Positions 21,068 to 34,300 of a stretch of DNA of 64,000 nt are shown here, piece by piece. This DNA comes from Anastrepha obliqua (taxonomy: Eukaryota; Arthropoda; Insecta; Diptera; Tephritidae): positions 127,339,601 through 127,403,600 of the forward strand of contig NC_072894.1 in assembly GCF_027943255.1 (NCBI RefSeq). Reading direction: 5' to 3'. The notes beneath the pieces are model-generated. The model searched no databases. It was not told where the DNA came from and worked only from the letters and a program-made list of their open reading frames with translations. Position 1 is the first letter of the stretch; each line of letters begins with the position of its first letter. The position numbers were made by a program, and so were the translations under genes.

Positions 21068-23736
21068 GTTCGTACGGGACAGATCGTACGAATTTTTACT
21101 GTTTACAACCTTAATTATAGACACCCCATAACTTTTTAAAACGAGTTCTTTAGTGCACTAATACTGTGTGGTAGTTTCCTAAACGAAACCTATAAACGTG
21201 CTTTAAAATATTCGCATATCTTTGCAAAATCAAAAAAAAAGTATATGTTCGTACGGGACAGCTCCAGTCTACCACTACTCTGAGTTATAGTGAATTAAGT
21301 GAAATCTCAGCGAAACTAATAATATTAACAAGAAAACGAAAATGACATTTGATTGTGATTGTATTAGAGTTTATTAACGCAACAAACACATTTAAAACAT
21401 ATTTAGTTTAAATGACTTATAGTGTAAAAATGAAAATGTTCGTACGGGACGCGTACGAAATTCAGCTCAGATGAGTGGGTTTATTGGGGCATGTGAAAAG
21501 GTGGTTAGTGTCGTGCGGGGTGCCTTCACATGCTGGACATATGTTTAGTATGTCGGGGTCGATTCTGGATAGGTAGGAGTTTAACCTGCTACAGTATCCA
21601 GAACGTAATTGTGCCAAGATTACGCGGGACTCTCGGGGAAGCTGGAGCTCTTCATCTGCGATGGGTGGTGGTTGGACTCCGATAACGGCATTCGGTGGTC
21701 GGGAGCTTAGGAAGGTGGTAAGGGTCTCCCGATGGATGTCGTTAATGGTCTGTCTGTATACTGTCTGATCCTGGAGTGGTCTGTCTGTTTTGTCCAGGAT
21801 CTCGTCCACGTAGTTGAGGAAGTGTCTCCTGATGTGCCTGGGAGGTGGCTCGGGCTCGAGCAGGTGTCTGCATGGGTGAGGCCTGCGGTGACACCCTAGC
21901 AGAAACTGCTTGCCGAGCATTTTGTTGTGCTCCTTAACTGGGAGCATGTTAGCCTCATCGTGTAGGTGTTGAATTGGGGACATCAGGAGACATCCTGTCG
22001 CGGTCCTAATGGCAGTATTCTGGCAGGTCTGTAGCTTCGTCCACTGCGTATCACTGGTTCCAGGCGACCAGACAGGTCTTTTTATATTGCCACCGACTCC
22101 GTCTACAACTCCTTTACCATGGGAAGTGGCAAAATACTTCCATTCAAATTGTTTGCTATATCTTTCAGAGAGATATACCAATAACGAGACCATATAACGA
22201 TTTTTGAATTCAGAAGAAGGAACATCACACCATATAACTTCTTTAATTCTTTCGCCATGATCTGCTGCAAAAATTTTATCATACAAATATGTCACGAAGG
22301 CGAATATACTGTCTTTATCTTTTTGCTTTGTATCAAAGCATATCACAAAAGTTTTACATTGCATTGCATTTTACACTTTCCCTGCTCCATAAAGCTGACT
22401 GCACCTCGTTTTGATATGCGCAAGAATAAGACATATCAAAATCAATTTGAAGTATTCTTGCATGTTCATTATTTTTATCGCTTTGGAATGCTTGTGCTTG
22501 TACTTTTTAATATTCATGTGATACATGACATATGGTAAGTCCGATATAAGGTTTTCGTGTAACTCTCCACAACTGATTTCTTCTGTCTTCAGTTTTACTC
22601 GTTGATCGTCTCCTTTTTTCCATTGCTTATAAATTATATTTTTTCCTGGCTCATAAAGTATTACTATTTTACTTCCATTTTTACATGTATCGCACACATT
22701 TCTCCAACAGCTTGAATTAAGGGCCGTATCACAGACAATGTTGCTCCAGTAGGAGCTATTGTAGCTCACTTTCAAACACTTCAATTTTAGAATAAAATTC
22801 TCGTGAATCATAAATTTGCACTGTTCTGATGGCGTGTCTTTTAATAACAAAACATTTTTCGGTCGTAGTGCACAAAATCTGGAAAACTCTATTTTTATGT
22901 TCGGAAACTCTTCATTAAATATATAAAAAGCTTCTTTTAAAAATAAGGTGAGGTAGTGCTTTTGTAATGTTAGTTTTTTACCGTTAGTCCAACAGACCAT
23001 TGTGTCGTTCATGCCCTGGCATGTATAAACAATGTCTGGACGAAAGTAAAAATCTTTCACCATTTTGGTGGTTTCGTCATCGTTAATTGGTTCATTTATA
23101 GATTTATTCCTAACGTTATCAATACTAATTCCAAGTTTTTTTGCCACACCCGCTACAACAGCCTTTTTTATAGTGGGTGAACTGGGTAGACTTCGCATAC
23201 ATTTCAGCCTCAGCATTCGTTTGCTTACATTTGAATGGAAAACATTCAGATGCGCAATCACCAACAATATTTGAACCAGCCTCCCTGTCTTGGGTTTGGA
23301 TCAACTTTTTGGCTCTTTGGACTCTCTTTTTTTCTTTTTCGTACTTCTTCCTCTTCTGCATTTCTTGCCGGGTCATGGCTTCAGTTTTTCTTTTCCTCCA
23401 CTGTTTCACTCTTTCTTTTTCGTTGTTTTTGAAATCTGGACCTTTTTTTCGTTTCTCGTCTCTCCATTTTTTATAACGTGACAACGCTATGGTTGTTATT
23501 ATTTTCACTAATTTTCTCAATTTTTTAGTTAAAAGAAAAACTTATATGCCGTGTTCGTACGGGACAAAATTTAATGACTGAATATTGAACTTATTTGCGA
23601 TGCAAACTGAAATCAATGCTTTACAAGTAAAAAGAGCACCAGTAGTTTGCTTTAAATGTAAAGTAATCGAAACAAATAAGTTACTCGGATGAGCACAAAA
23701 ATAACTGTACAGTGTTAAGTGCGTTCGGACGGGACA
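21068..23736 (+). repeat. Five direct copies of GTTCGTACGGGACA
   Basis: Copies at 21068-21081, 21247-21260, 21438-21450 (last base differs), 23553-23566 and 23723-23736 (one mismatch), all in the same orientation. Three lie on one side and two on the other side of the transposase remnant. Additional GTACGAA half-sites at 21084 and 21453 give local palindromes. They look like subterminal transposase-binding sites. Confidence 0.85.
21463..22078 (-). mobile_element. Jockey-like LINE C-terminal fragment fused in frame to a transposase
   Basis: The minus-strand frame runs from the transposase remnant (…VDGVGGNIKRP) directly into LINE sequence WSPGTSDTQWTKLQTCQN and on through GCHRRPHPCRHLLEPEPPPR to ACEGTPHDTNHLFTC. 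This gives a 300-codon open chimera (21462-22364). Both LINE ends are truncated: the usual 3' end (PVETACFLGL plus tail) is absent, which is unusual for target-primed insertion. Within the LINE part the frame is uninterrupted. Confidence 0.85.
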
Positions 23737-23750
23737 TCATCGAACCATTT

Positions 23751-24976
23751 TTTTAAAAGAGCATATCTGCGTTGTTCATTAATAAACTTTTTTTTTAATA
23801 TTACGTTTCAAAACGTAAAAGTTTGTTCTCTTAACACCAATTATCAGTTTTACGCTATATGTCACACATAATGAGAACTAAGCGCTTAAACTTTACCAAA
23901 TTTCGATAGAAGAAAATAAAATTTTTATGAGTTGTTGTTGTTGTAAAAAAAGATACTTCAAACTGAGGTCAAGTAAAAGGTCGATGTTTATAATGAAGAT
24001 TGATATATTTTAAATACATTAACACTAATATAATCATCCGGAAATGCAATTTGTTCGGCGGTCGAAATTTACCATTTTCCATGGAATGCTCCAAATATTG
24101 AATAAATATGTTATTCGTTACGAATATATCAAAATTTTGTTCGTTTGTATACATCGTGCTAAGGATCAGGTGTATCTGTTTATAAACTGTGAGTGTACGG
24201 ATAAATTGTGTGACTACTGTATTAACTCGAATATGGCCCGAATTTTGATTTTTTGTGATTAGTCTATATGATTGCTTACCAATTTTGTTTACTATTGGCA
24301 TACATTTTGTTTAAAAATAAAATATTATTAAAGCAAGAACTACCAATTGTAATATTTATTAATTGAGTTTCTACATGGTAATTTGGGTTCAATTGCTTAA
24401 ATTTCTTAATGGTGCATGTAATAAAATGTTAATATAAAATTTGCACTTTTCAAAAAGCAAAAACTGTCTATTTCAGTGGTAGCCAGTTGAAAGCGAAAAT
24501 GAGTTTGTGTTTGAAAATTGGAGTTATGCTATTGAATTTATCCGTTAAGAACTAACTGAAACTGCGTTTTGCTGGTCACTCAATAAAGCAATACGTTTTG
24601 AAATCAAAACCAATTCTGAAAATATTTTATTTGCTACGTCTGACTGTACCATTAAACTACCTTTTCTACTACCGAAATGAAAGAAATGTGTTTCATTATT
24701 ATGAAACGCGTAAGTATGTAAGCTTTGTAGCAAATACAAAATATAAATTAAATATGAAATTCCTTGGCCTTATCATTTATCATGTCTGCAAATATTGATT
24801 CCCTTATCAGTAAAATGATTCGATATCATCAGTTTTTGATATTATCAATACATCTGGTAAAAATTGATGGAGAACCAATGAATCACTAGTTTTAAATTGT
24901 ATGTGGAAAGTGAAAGACGATTTTTAGTAAACAATTTATATCAAGTAAAAAGAATTAAACGAGGCTGTGTGTAATT
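23751..24976. other. Intergenic sequence upstream of Chs2
   Basis: AT-rich and non-coding by inspection. It contains a short GTTGTTGTTGTTG run at about 23932. The last few hundred bases should hold the Chs2 promoter; no TATA box or initiator could be called. Confidence 0.45.
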
Positions 24977-25329
24977 ATGGATGGTCATACCGTAGAGTCC
25001 AATGAAGATGATTTTATTAAAAATCGGTATAAATATGAATAAAAATAAATCATCAGCATCAGCGATTTAAATTATTCCCTGTTTAAATAGCAAATCTAAG
25101 GAAAAGCCTCCTCTATGGGACAGTTTTCAAGACCCGCCATCAAGAAGAGCCACAGGATCGGCTGCGAATTGGGCGAAGCTGGGCTGTCTTTTGAAGTTAT
25201 TTAAATTGCTAACATATATGTTTGCTTTTATTGTGATTCTGGGAACTGCTATTATATCGAAACTCTCATTTCTATTAATGGTGGCTCACATCCGTCCAAA
25301 TGCGAACGTGAAGATTTGCAATATTTTGG
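24977..25329 (+). CDS. Chs2: Chs2 exons 1-2 (N-terminus)
   Basis: Exon 1 (24977-25026) encodes MDGHTVESNEDDFIKNR. After a 64-bp intron, exon 2 (25091-25329) encodes PPLWDSFQDPP, matching the conserved chitin synthase N-terminal WD.F.DPP. A hydrophobic segment follows (LLTYMFAFIVILGTAIISKL). Exon 2 ends in phase 1, which exon 3, 14 kb away, completes to Asp. Confidence 0.85.
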
Positions 25330-28300
25330 GTATGTAAATAATAAATTAAAATAAAAAAGAACACAAAGTTCGTTTCAATTTCTTAACCCTCTACTTCCTC
25401 TGGTGTTCATGCGGTATAATTTGCATGAAATGACCAACATCATAGTAGCCTTTTCAAATTAATTTAAAATATTTAATTTAAAAAAATTAAAAACGTGTGT
25501 TAAAAAAATGAGGTGAATTTTCATATGTCTCAAAAAACTGTTTACTTATTCATCAATTTCTAGTTTATGTCCCCCTCAGATGTAATACACTTGTGCCAGC
25601 GTTTTTTCCAATACTCGAAGCAGTTCTGATATGCACTTTTTGTTATGTCCTTGAGCTCTCTGAGCGATTCAGTTTTTATCTCATTAATCGTCGCAATACG
25701 CCGTTCTTTCAAGAGTCTCTTTAATCTTGGGAACAGGAAAAAGTCGCAGGGAGTCAAATCTGTTGAATACAATGGCTGAGGCATCAACGGTGTTGTATTT
25801 GTCCAAATAATCTCTCACAAGCAAAGATGAGTGGGCAGGTGCATTATCATGATGCAGAAGCCAGGCATTTTTTCCCCGGGCTTTTTTTTCGTATTGTTTA
25901 CGCAAACGGCGCATAACTTCAAGGAAATACTATTTATTTACCGTACGACTTTGCGGTGGGAACTCCTGATGGACTACGCCCTGGTAATCCAAGTAAAAAG
26001 TGAGCAAAACCCTGACATTTGATCGAACTTGGCGTGCTTTTTTTGGTCTTGGCTCTCCTGGACTCTTCCATTAGAACGATTGGGCTTTGGTTTCGATGTC
26101 ATAACTTCTCTAATTGTGATTCGACGATTCTCTATAAGAATTTTCTTCACTCTCTCAACATTTTCATCGGTTGTTGATGTGCTGGGGCGTCCAGAGCGAG
26201 CGGTGTCATTCCCGTCTTCTCGACCTCCTGTGAAAAGCTTGTACCACTTGTAAAAATTTTCGTGACTCACAGTACTCTCACCGTATACCACTGTCAACAT
26301 TTCAAGTGCTTTTGAGCACTTAATTCCATTTTTTACATAAAATTTGATGCAACTTCTTTTATCGATTTTTTTCGATAGCAGAAAATTGCCGAACACTTGT
26401 CTTATTTATGCCTCTCACAAAAAACTAAAAATGCTATATTGCTAAAATCGTGAACATATCTTCAAGACGAGTGTTGGTTGGTTACCGCCTGACTATATCC
26501 AGTCTGTGCAGTTTAGGAACCTTATGAGGTGGTTGACGTCTAAGCCAGACAGTTGTTCGAGACTCTGGAACAGTGGCTTGCCCAGGGTTGACATTCTCTT
26601 CTTCCATAGGGCAGATCATTCACAGAGGAAATGGAAAATCTTTTTCTCCTCCCTATCTCCCCAATTGCGTGTACTTCAGACACTGCAGGCGTTAGGGAGA
26701 CGCACCGATTTTTCAGTTTTAAGTTTATGAGAATATATCTCAACTCCAACCCCACAATCCATTTTAGAGCCATCCGTTTCGATGACTGGGAATCAGTGTT
26801 CGGACCAGTGAAACTAAAACAATTGGAGAAAACGGATATTTTCGTTCTTGATTTTATTATAATTTTTGCGAATTATTTAGTACCAAAAAATACGTATTTA
26901 GATATTTATTCAGGCCATTACCATTAATAATATGGGTTGGAAGTCAAACTAACGCATATGCAGAGAGAGTTATTGCTTGTAACATCAGATTGACGGACGA
27001 AATTTTATTCTTAATTTGTAAAAAGTCAAGTCAAAAAGTGTTTTTTTATCCGATCTTAAAATATTTATGTTGAATCGAAATGAGTTGTGGAGCGAGACGT
27101 GTACCAATTTGGGCGAGTTTTATAATATTATTTTCGACATACAAAATTTACCCTTTTTCACTCAAATTTAGCCTTTTTCAAAATTTTACTTGCATTGTAT
27201 TTCTTGTTTATGGGCTCTTTATCTGTACTAAATTTGTGTAGTTTTGCTTTACTTCTGTCAACTAAGAAGTTTTGTGACCTCCGAGCTATTCAATGTTCAA
27301 AGAAATTAGAAAATATTCTAAGGAAGGGGGAAAAAGGCGTTGTAACAAATTTTGGAAATCCGGTTTTTAAATAATGTAATCGGGGAATATGGGAATAATT
27401 ACGAAATCTTTTTAAAATTTGTATTCTCTTTGTAGTGCGAGACGACGCTACAATACTCATATAAGATATTGCCACAATGAAAGATGCTACGAAATGAGAA
27501 AATGGCAGTTGAAACCAAGTATCATACTTATATACTTCCTGCTTTTAGTGGCCTTCACGAGCGATATCTTGCTACCATCATCAGAAAACAAGAAGAAAAT
27601 ATAAATATTTTTCAACAAAAAGCAAACATTAGAATGCAATATGAGAAAAAACACGCCGCACAGTGCGGCCGATTCCCGAAAAGCTGGCCAAAACTCAAAA
27701 AATTAAGTAATTGATTCAAAATTTCTTACTCGGGGCTTGTCGGGGTCGCTGATTACGAATTTGATTTTAAAATTATGAAAATCCACCCCCTTCCACCCCT
27801 ATTGGCCACCCCCTCACGTGAAATAGCGTATATTCAAGAACATAATCAAGATGCATGTAAATTTATATGTTTTCGGGGTCGCAAGGTAGCAAGTGGTAGC
27901 AGCTGAATCTTGTTTTATTCAGCAACCCAGTGGCGGATCCACGGGGGGGGGGGGGGGGGGGGGTTCGGGTCCGGACCCCCCCATTGGAATCATGCTCTAA
28001 AATTTTATGTTTCAATTCTGTATGAGTCAAGTTAAAAAAAACAATATTTTTTTATATGCATTAGCAGTTTATTAGATTTTTCTTCCAGTTTTAATTTATT
28101 TTATAATAAAAACAATTATAATACGACGGACGCAATTCAAAATTTTGAATAATTACACAGGCCTGCGTAATTTCATTTTTGTCCAATTTCTAAAACGGCT
28201 ACGAGTGTCTCTTGAAGTTTTTTTTTGTGCTGAAAACGAATTTGATCTTGAAAATGCTCCAGCACGTCAGGACTTTTGGCAATTTGTGGCTAAATAGTCA

Positions 28301-31300
28301 AGAAATGCCGATTTTGGACATCTTTATGAATTTTTTTTGAGTAAGGTAAATTTTTTTTTTTATTTTCCACAACGGAATCGCAAAGTAATACTCTGTAGCT
28401 TTAAAATCCATTTTTAAAAGACTTCTAGGATGAATGAAAAAAAAGTTATACTATTTTGAATTTAAGACTTTTAGACATGCAAATTCATTTTCTTAACGCC
28501 CTCTTTAATGGCGCAACAGATGCTTAAAAAACTATGTATGTTCGACATTGGTGTCGCCGATTACGAATCTGATGTTAGTTTTTTAAAATTAAGCATACCC
28601 AAAAGGATTCCGGTTTTAATTGCTGCACGAGGTGCTCACGCAAAATATTGATTTTTTGATTTTTTTGGATATTCTTTTAATAAAAGACTGGTTTGAATAT
28701 TGTTTTTGTCGTATTATAGAAATTTAATAAACAACATATTAAAAATAGACTATTCTTTGATTACACTGTGGAACAAATTCAGGTTAGCAAAAGTTAGGTC
28801 CATTCTGAGAGTGGCGGGTGAAAATAGAGGCGAAATTAGAAGACTCGTATCGCGGCGTTTGTTTATGTTAGTTCGAATTTTTTTTTAATCGGCCTTCGAA
28901 GTTTGCAGTCAAATGCCGATTTTCAGTATATTGTTTATATGGTTTTTTGGCTATAACTCGTCGACTAATTGATATTTTTTCAATCTGTAAAAGCCAAATT
29001 ATTGCTAGAGACCTGTGCAATAATTACAATTTTTGAAAAAATTGATTTCGAAAATTTTTATGGTACTTATGAGGCAAAATGTTGGAAAAATTATTTTTTT
29101 TTCATGTTTTTTGAAAATATTTTCAACAAAACTAAGTCTTTTTTACATTTTGTGTGGTCTATAATATGCTTCTCAGTTTCTTAAATAAATGTAATTTGAA
29201 AAGAGAATTACGGGATTAAATACTTTGGCAGCTACTTTGACGAAAGTCACAAAATGTTCGAAAAATTAACGTTTTCCTTATTATTTCTTAATATCTGGCA
29301 AGCAACTCATTCTTTTCGCTTTTTTTCTTATCTAAAATATAGTTTTCAATCCATGACATAAATATCATGGAAAAAAATATAGTATCAGTCGAAAATTTGT
29401 GCGATATACACACATTCATTACATAAAACTAATGTAAAAAACCCAAAATTCCTAGTAAACACATAGTAATTAAAAATCCCCAAAACCATTAAATAAATAT
29501 CGATTTCGGTAGAAGTAATTAAAAAGAGAAGTTTCAAGAATTAGGAACATTCCAAAAACAATTAAAGAAAAGGAAATGCTAAGTATGGATTAAAAAAGGG
29601 ATTTTCCGAGAAGAAAGCATGCTCCAAAAATAATTAAGGAAAAGGAAATTCCCAGAATACAATTAAGAAAGGGAATTTCCAGGAACAATCAATAGCTATT
29701 AAAATAATATTTGTAAACATTTGTGTTGCATGCGAACTAATTTTAAAAATAAAGATTCAGTTAAGACTCGAAACTCAGCCGAAGCTGATGTCTTTTAATT
29801 TTCGCTCGGTCGTGATAAAATTTGCTATTCATTCTTTTGGAACCTATTTCATTTATTGAGTGATTTAAGTTAAGTGTATCAGTTTCATAAAATTAACAAA
29901 AAAAAACATTCTATAATATATATTGTATTAAAAATGTCGGAACCAACATGTAAAATGAACCATTTTTGTAATATTTGTGGACGTTTCATAGTAAGCGATG
30001 AAAAATGCGGCAATGTGACTGATTCTTTTTTGGAAATCTATAGACAATATTTCTCGCAAGAGTTTATCAATGACGTAAACTATGCCCCTAAAAAAGTTTG
30101 CTTTAATTGCTATTCAATTCTTATGCAATGGAAAAGTGAAAAGAAGAAGGCAATGCCTTTTGGTGTACCAATGATTTGGTCAGATAATAGCCCACATCAA
30201 GAAGAAAATTGCTATGGATGTACCAACTACAATAAAACTTTGAATAGAAGGAAAACAAAGAATAAAACTTATGTAGCAGTGTCAAGTGTCCAATTACCAT
30301 TACCGCACTCAGAATTCGTTCCAGTACCAACATACCGAAGTACTGATCTTCAAACAGGTATCAGTACTACAACCACCCCTGCCACACCCATGGATTTCTC
30401 CTCAGAATTCAACCCTGGTGAAGGTACATCAAATAAAACATCAAAGGACCCAATCCTAATAACACAAAACCAATTGGATGGAATTGTTGCAAATTTGTGT
30501 TTGACTCAGAAAAAATCAGAACGACTGGCGTCATTTTTGAAAGGAAATAATTTGCTGACGAAAGGTACAAAAGTAACAGCATATCGAAAACGCCAAAAAG
30601 AGTTACAAAAGTTCTTCAATGTCAATGATGCAAAAAATTTCGCTTATTGCAACGATATTGAAAAGTTAATGGAGGCGATAGGGTTAACCTATAAAAAAGA
30701 TGATTGGCGTCTCTTTATCGATAGTTCACTAATCAGCTTAAAAGTTGTGCTTTTGCACAAGACAAATAGAATGCCTTCTGTTCCGATTGCGTATAGCACT
30801 GACACTAGTGAAACTTTCGATAAATTGAAAGACATTCTGGAAGTAGTCGAATATAACGAACACCAATGGCGCATTTGCTGCGACCTCAAAGTAGTTTCCT
30901 TGATTACAGGCTTAACAGCATCTGGCCGTCCAAAATATCCGTGTTTTTTGTGCGATTGGGATTCACGATACGGAGAAGGTATTAAAGGAAGAAACCAGTA
31001 CAAACAACATAACTGGAGTAGTCGAATTGGGCGAAAATGGCCTAATGACAATAGGCTACACGAAAGTCTTGTTCCTGAAATGAAAATTTTGTTGCCGTTG
31101 CTCCACATTAAACTTGGCATTGCTACAAATTTTTTGAAATGTATCGCAAAAAGACCAGCAGTATTCAACCGCTTGAAAGATATTTTCCCAAGACTAAGTA
31201 AGGCCAAAATTCAGGAAGGGGTTGTTAATGGTCCCGACATACGGAAACTAATGAGTCGTCAAGATTTTGAGCAAGTTCTGACAGACCGAGAATTAAATGG

Positions 31301-34300
31301 ATGGCTCGCATTGAAAGCAGTCATCAAAGGACTTTTGGGTAAAGAACGTGAAGAAAACTACAGGCAATCTGTTGCAAACATGTTGGCAGCTTTCGCTGAA
31401 ATTGGGGTTAATATGTCATACAAAATTCATCTCTTGCATCAGCATCTTGAAAAACTCGCTCAACAGTTGCCAACTGAATCTGATGAGCAAGGCGAACGTC
31501 ATCACCAAACTGCGCTTCCATTTGAAATAAGGTAACTATAGAGTGTGCATATTTTGAATTCCTAGATTTTTCTAATATCTTGGTCAGAGTGCACAATTTA
31601 AACATGTTAACGATTGAAAACTATTTTCGTTTCAGGTACAGAGGAAAGAAATCTCCAGATGCGATACTCGCTGAAATTTGTTGGTGGTATAAAAACACCT
31701 TTGAAGAAGAGGAAGACGAGGAAACAGAGGAAGAAGGGGAAGACACAGATGAAAATCCAGAATATCTGTTGGACGAAATAATCGATCTCTCTGATGATGA
31801 TGACGATGACCAAGACATTAGAGAGAGCAGTGATGTTGATCCACAGCCGCCTGCTAAACGGCAGCTGGCCAAATTATTAATTTAATTTATTTTATTTTTC
31901 TACTTAAAACTTTTCATTATTAACATTTCAAAATTATATTTTTTTCCATATTTTTATATTTTCTTTTTCTATGTTTCTTCAAAACCAACACTGAACAAAA
32001 TTGGTAAATAAAAAATGAGAAATAAATTAATATTAAGCTCAAAAAACGCAAGTTTTGTATTATGACTGTATGCCTAAAGCGCAAATTGTCGACTAAGACA
32101 ATTTTTTTTCAAATTACATTTATTTAAGAAACTGAGAAGCATATTATAGACCACACAAAATGTAAAAAAGACTTAGTTTTGTTGAAAATATTTTCAAAAA
32201 ACATGAAAAAAAAATAATTTTTCCAACATTTTGCCTCATAAGTACCATAAAAATTTTCGAAATCAATTTTTTCAAAAATTGTAATTATTGCACAGGTCTC
32301 TAGCAATAATTTGGCTTTTACAGATTGAAAAAATATCAATTAGTCGACGAGTTATAGCCAAAAAACCATATAAACAATATACTGAAAATCGGCATTTGAC
32401 TGCAAACTTCGAAGGCCGATTAAAAAAAAATTCGAACTAACATAAACAAACGCCGCGATACGGGTCTTCTAATTTCGCCTCTATTTTCACCCGCCACTCT
32501 CAGAATGGACCTAACTTTTGCTAACCTGAATTTGTTCCACAGTGTTATTATCAGTTAAATGGCTAAAACTTGAATTTTTCATAGTGATTCTATTAATTTG
32601 AGCACCAACTGTACACTGACTGTTCTTGGATACAAATTTTTAACTTTACCTGTATTTCCTTCTTTTTTATTTTTGGTTCTGATTCTGGATCAAGGCGCTC
32701 GAAATAAGAAAATAATGTTCTCTTCATGTTAGGAGGCGTATTAACAATCACATTAACTACTTGTCAACAAATGCTCGACACAATGTATTCTGCTCGTTGA
32801 AAGAAACAAAAGAATAGAAGCATGTTCATGCATGTTTAAAGATAGCCTAGTTATTCACCAAAAAAACTTAGGGAAAAATCACTCGGCGCCGTCATCGCGA
32901 TTTCGTTGGCGCGCTATTTAAAATTTCGAGTTAACAGTATACAGGGTGTCGCCGTTACGATAAGGAAAAGCTGCAACGGCTCTTTCATGGTAACTTTCTT
33001 GCCGTTATATAGCAACACATGTTGTTAGAGAAAAGCGCAATTAAATATATAATATTATATATAAACACGACCGTTTCGTTTGAAGAACTTTATTGGAGTG
33101 AATTGAGTCACAGTAAGCATTAATACAAGAAGAAGAAGTAAAGAAGTTACAAACAGGGTTGATATTTTTTTCGTACTTAAACTATACATGGTTGAATTGC
33201 AAGTTGGCTCCAACACATGTTATAATATATTGTATCTTAAATAGGCGTAATTATTTATGAAGGTGTCCCACGATGTATAAAAACCGCCAATTATTCTTGT
33301 AATTTTGAATCAAAGTCCTTTACTATTTTTAGAATTTTTTTTACAAGATATCTAGAGCTATTAGTTTTTTCATCGGCTAGTCACGACATGCAGCGCGAAT
33401 AATGCCATATTTTATTCATGAAATTGATTTTTAATAAAAACACCCTTCTATGAAATCCTGGATCCCCCCCCCCCCCTTTATGAAATCCTGGATCCGCCAC
33501 TGCAGCAACCATTACCTTTTTGAGTAACCTTTAATAGGTTTCAAAGCAGCATATGACGGCGTTGTATTACTATACAGTTTGAAAACTCAAATTTTATAAA
33601 AAAAATTGCAAAAAATGTATCTACGTATTGCTGCAGCTAAAAATTTTGTGTCGAGGTATTGATATGTACTAAAGATTTCTCGTATTTTACTAACCTTCCG
33701 AAGATGATTCCATTTGGTTTTGTTCAATTTACTCCATTACAAAATCTTTCAAATGTGTACAACTTTCACTATTCATCGACAGTAATACGATGCTCAAACG
33801 AAGGCCACGTTGTGACTGAAAATACAGAGGATACTTAGGGTACAGGACGTTGCTATGAACGGTTTTCACTACTCAAGGCATTACTGTAGCCAACCCAAAG
33901 ACAAAAAAACTCTATCTAGAAACTTTTTTTTTCGACTTTTGGCCAGCTTTTTGGGAATCGGACGCACTGTGCATTTTGAAAAGTGGACGCGTTTTTAGAT
34001 GTTATAATCGTGTGAAGTGAGGACCTCAGTGTGTTTTTTTTTTCAAATGCATTCCCTTAAAAATAGTTACTCATACGTCTGGTAGACCCAAAGTATGATA
34101 CAAAGTTCAGAAAAAAGATCGTGGCAAATATTTTTTTTTTAAATAACTTAAAAATTCTATTAATTTTATTAAGTCTTTTTCTCCTAAGTATTGTTGTCAA
34201 ACTTTACATATTGCCGTTTCCACATAATAAGGGTGTTGTTATTACTTAGCGCATACTTAATCCCATACGCATTAATTTTACCCACATAAGTCTGTCATAT

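Larger units (their letters stand above)
21062..23750 (-). mobile_element. DNA transposon with 'ATSHGKG'-type transposase and iterated 14-bp repeats
   Basis: The minus strand holds three consecutive open blocks in different frames. Block 1 (23125-23520) is a very basic, charged helical N-terminus (RYKKWRDEKRKKGPDF...) followed by Cys-rich CCSGCGKK. Block 2 (22371-23267) contains RSLPSSPTIKKAVVAGVAKK and several Cys pairs (SCWRNVCDTC). Block 3 (22079-22364) contains EVIWCDVPSSEFKNRYM and WKYFATSHGKGVVDGVGG, a motif set typical of a widespread, poorly characterised metazoan transposase-like family. Five direct copies of GTTCGTACGGGACA flank the coding part. A short inverted pair (ATGGTTCG at 21064, CGAACCAT at 23741) may mark the ends. 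The copy is disrupted by frameshifts and by the LINE fragment at 21463-22078. The superfamily is not determined. Confidence 0.7.
27928..33502 (-). mobile_element. hAT element with 8-bp target duplication, carrying a nested CACTA-like element
   Basis: Ends CAGTGGCGGATCCA at both termini (inverted), flanked by exact CAGCAACC at 27920-27927 and 33503-33510. The TIR includes a long G tract (27945 onward). The hAT's own sequence is 27928-28763 plus 32548-33502, about 1.8 kb. On the minus strand it keeps a typical hAT first exon (32650-32727). The rest of its transposase is missing, so it is non-autonomous. Confidence 0.9.

Noticed and set aside
21068..23736. CRISPR-like array from the repeated GTTCGTACGGGACA
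   Set aside because: Spacing is irregular (hundreds of bp to 2 kb), and the genome is eukaryotic; it fits transposase-binding sites.
27945..27966. Poly-G tract as a quadruplex regulator
   Set aside because: It is part of the hAT terminal repeat and its length is unreliable in assemblies.
28969..29184. 71-codon ORF repeated at 32124-32339
   Set aside because: The identical protein arises because both lie in the inverted arms of the CACTA-like element; not a duplicated gene.
31607..31872. Minus ORFs rich in Ser or Phe opposite the acidic tail
   Set aside because: Antisense artefact of the Glu/Asp-rich codons.
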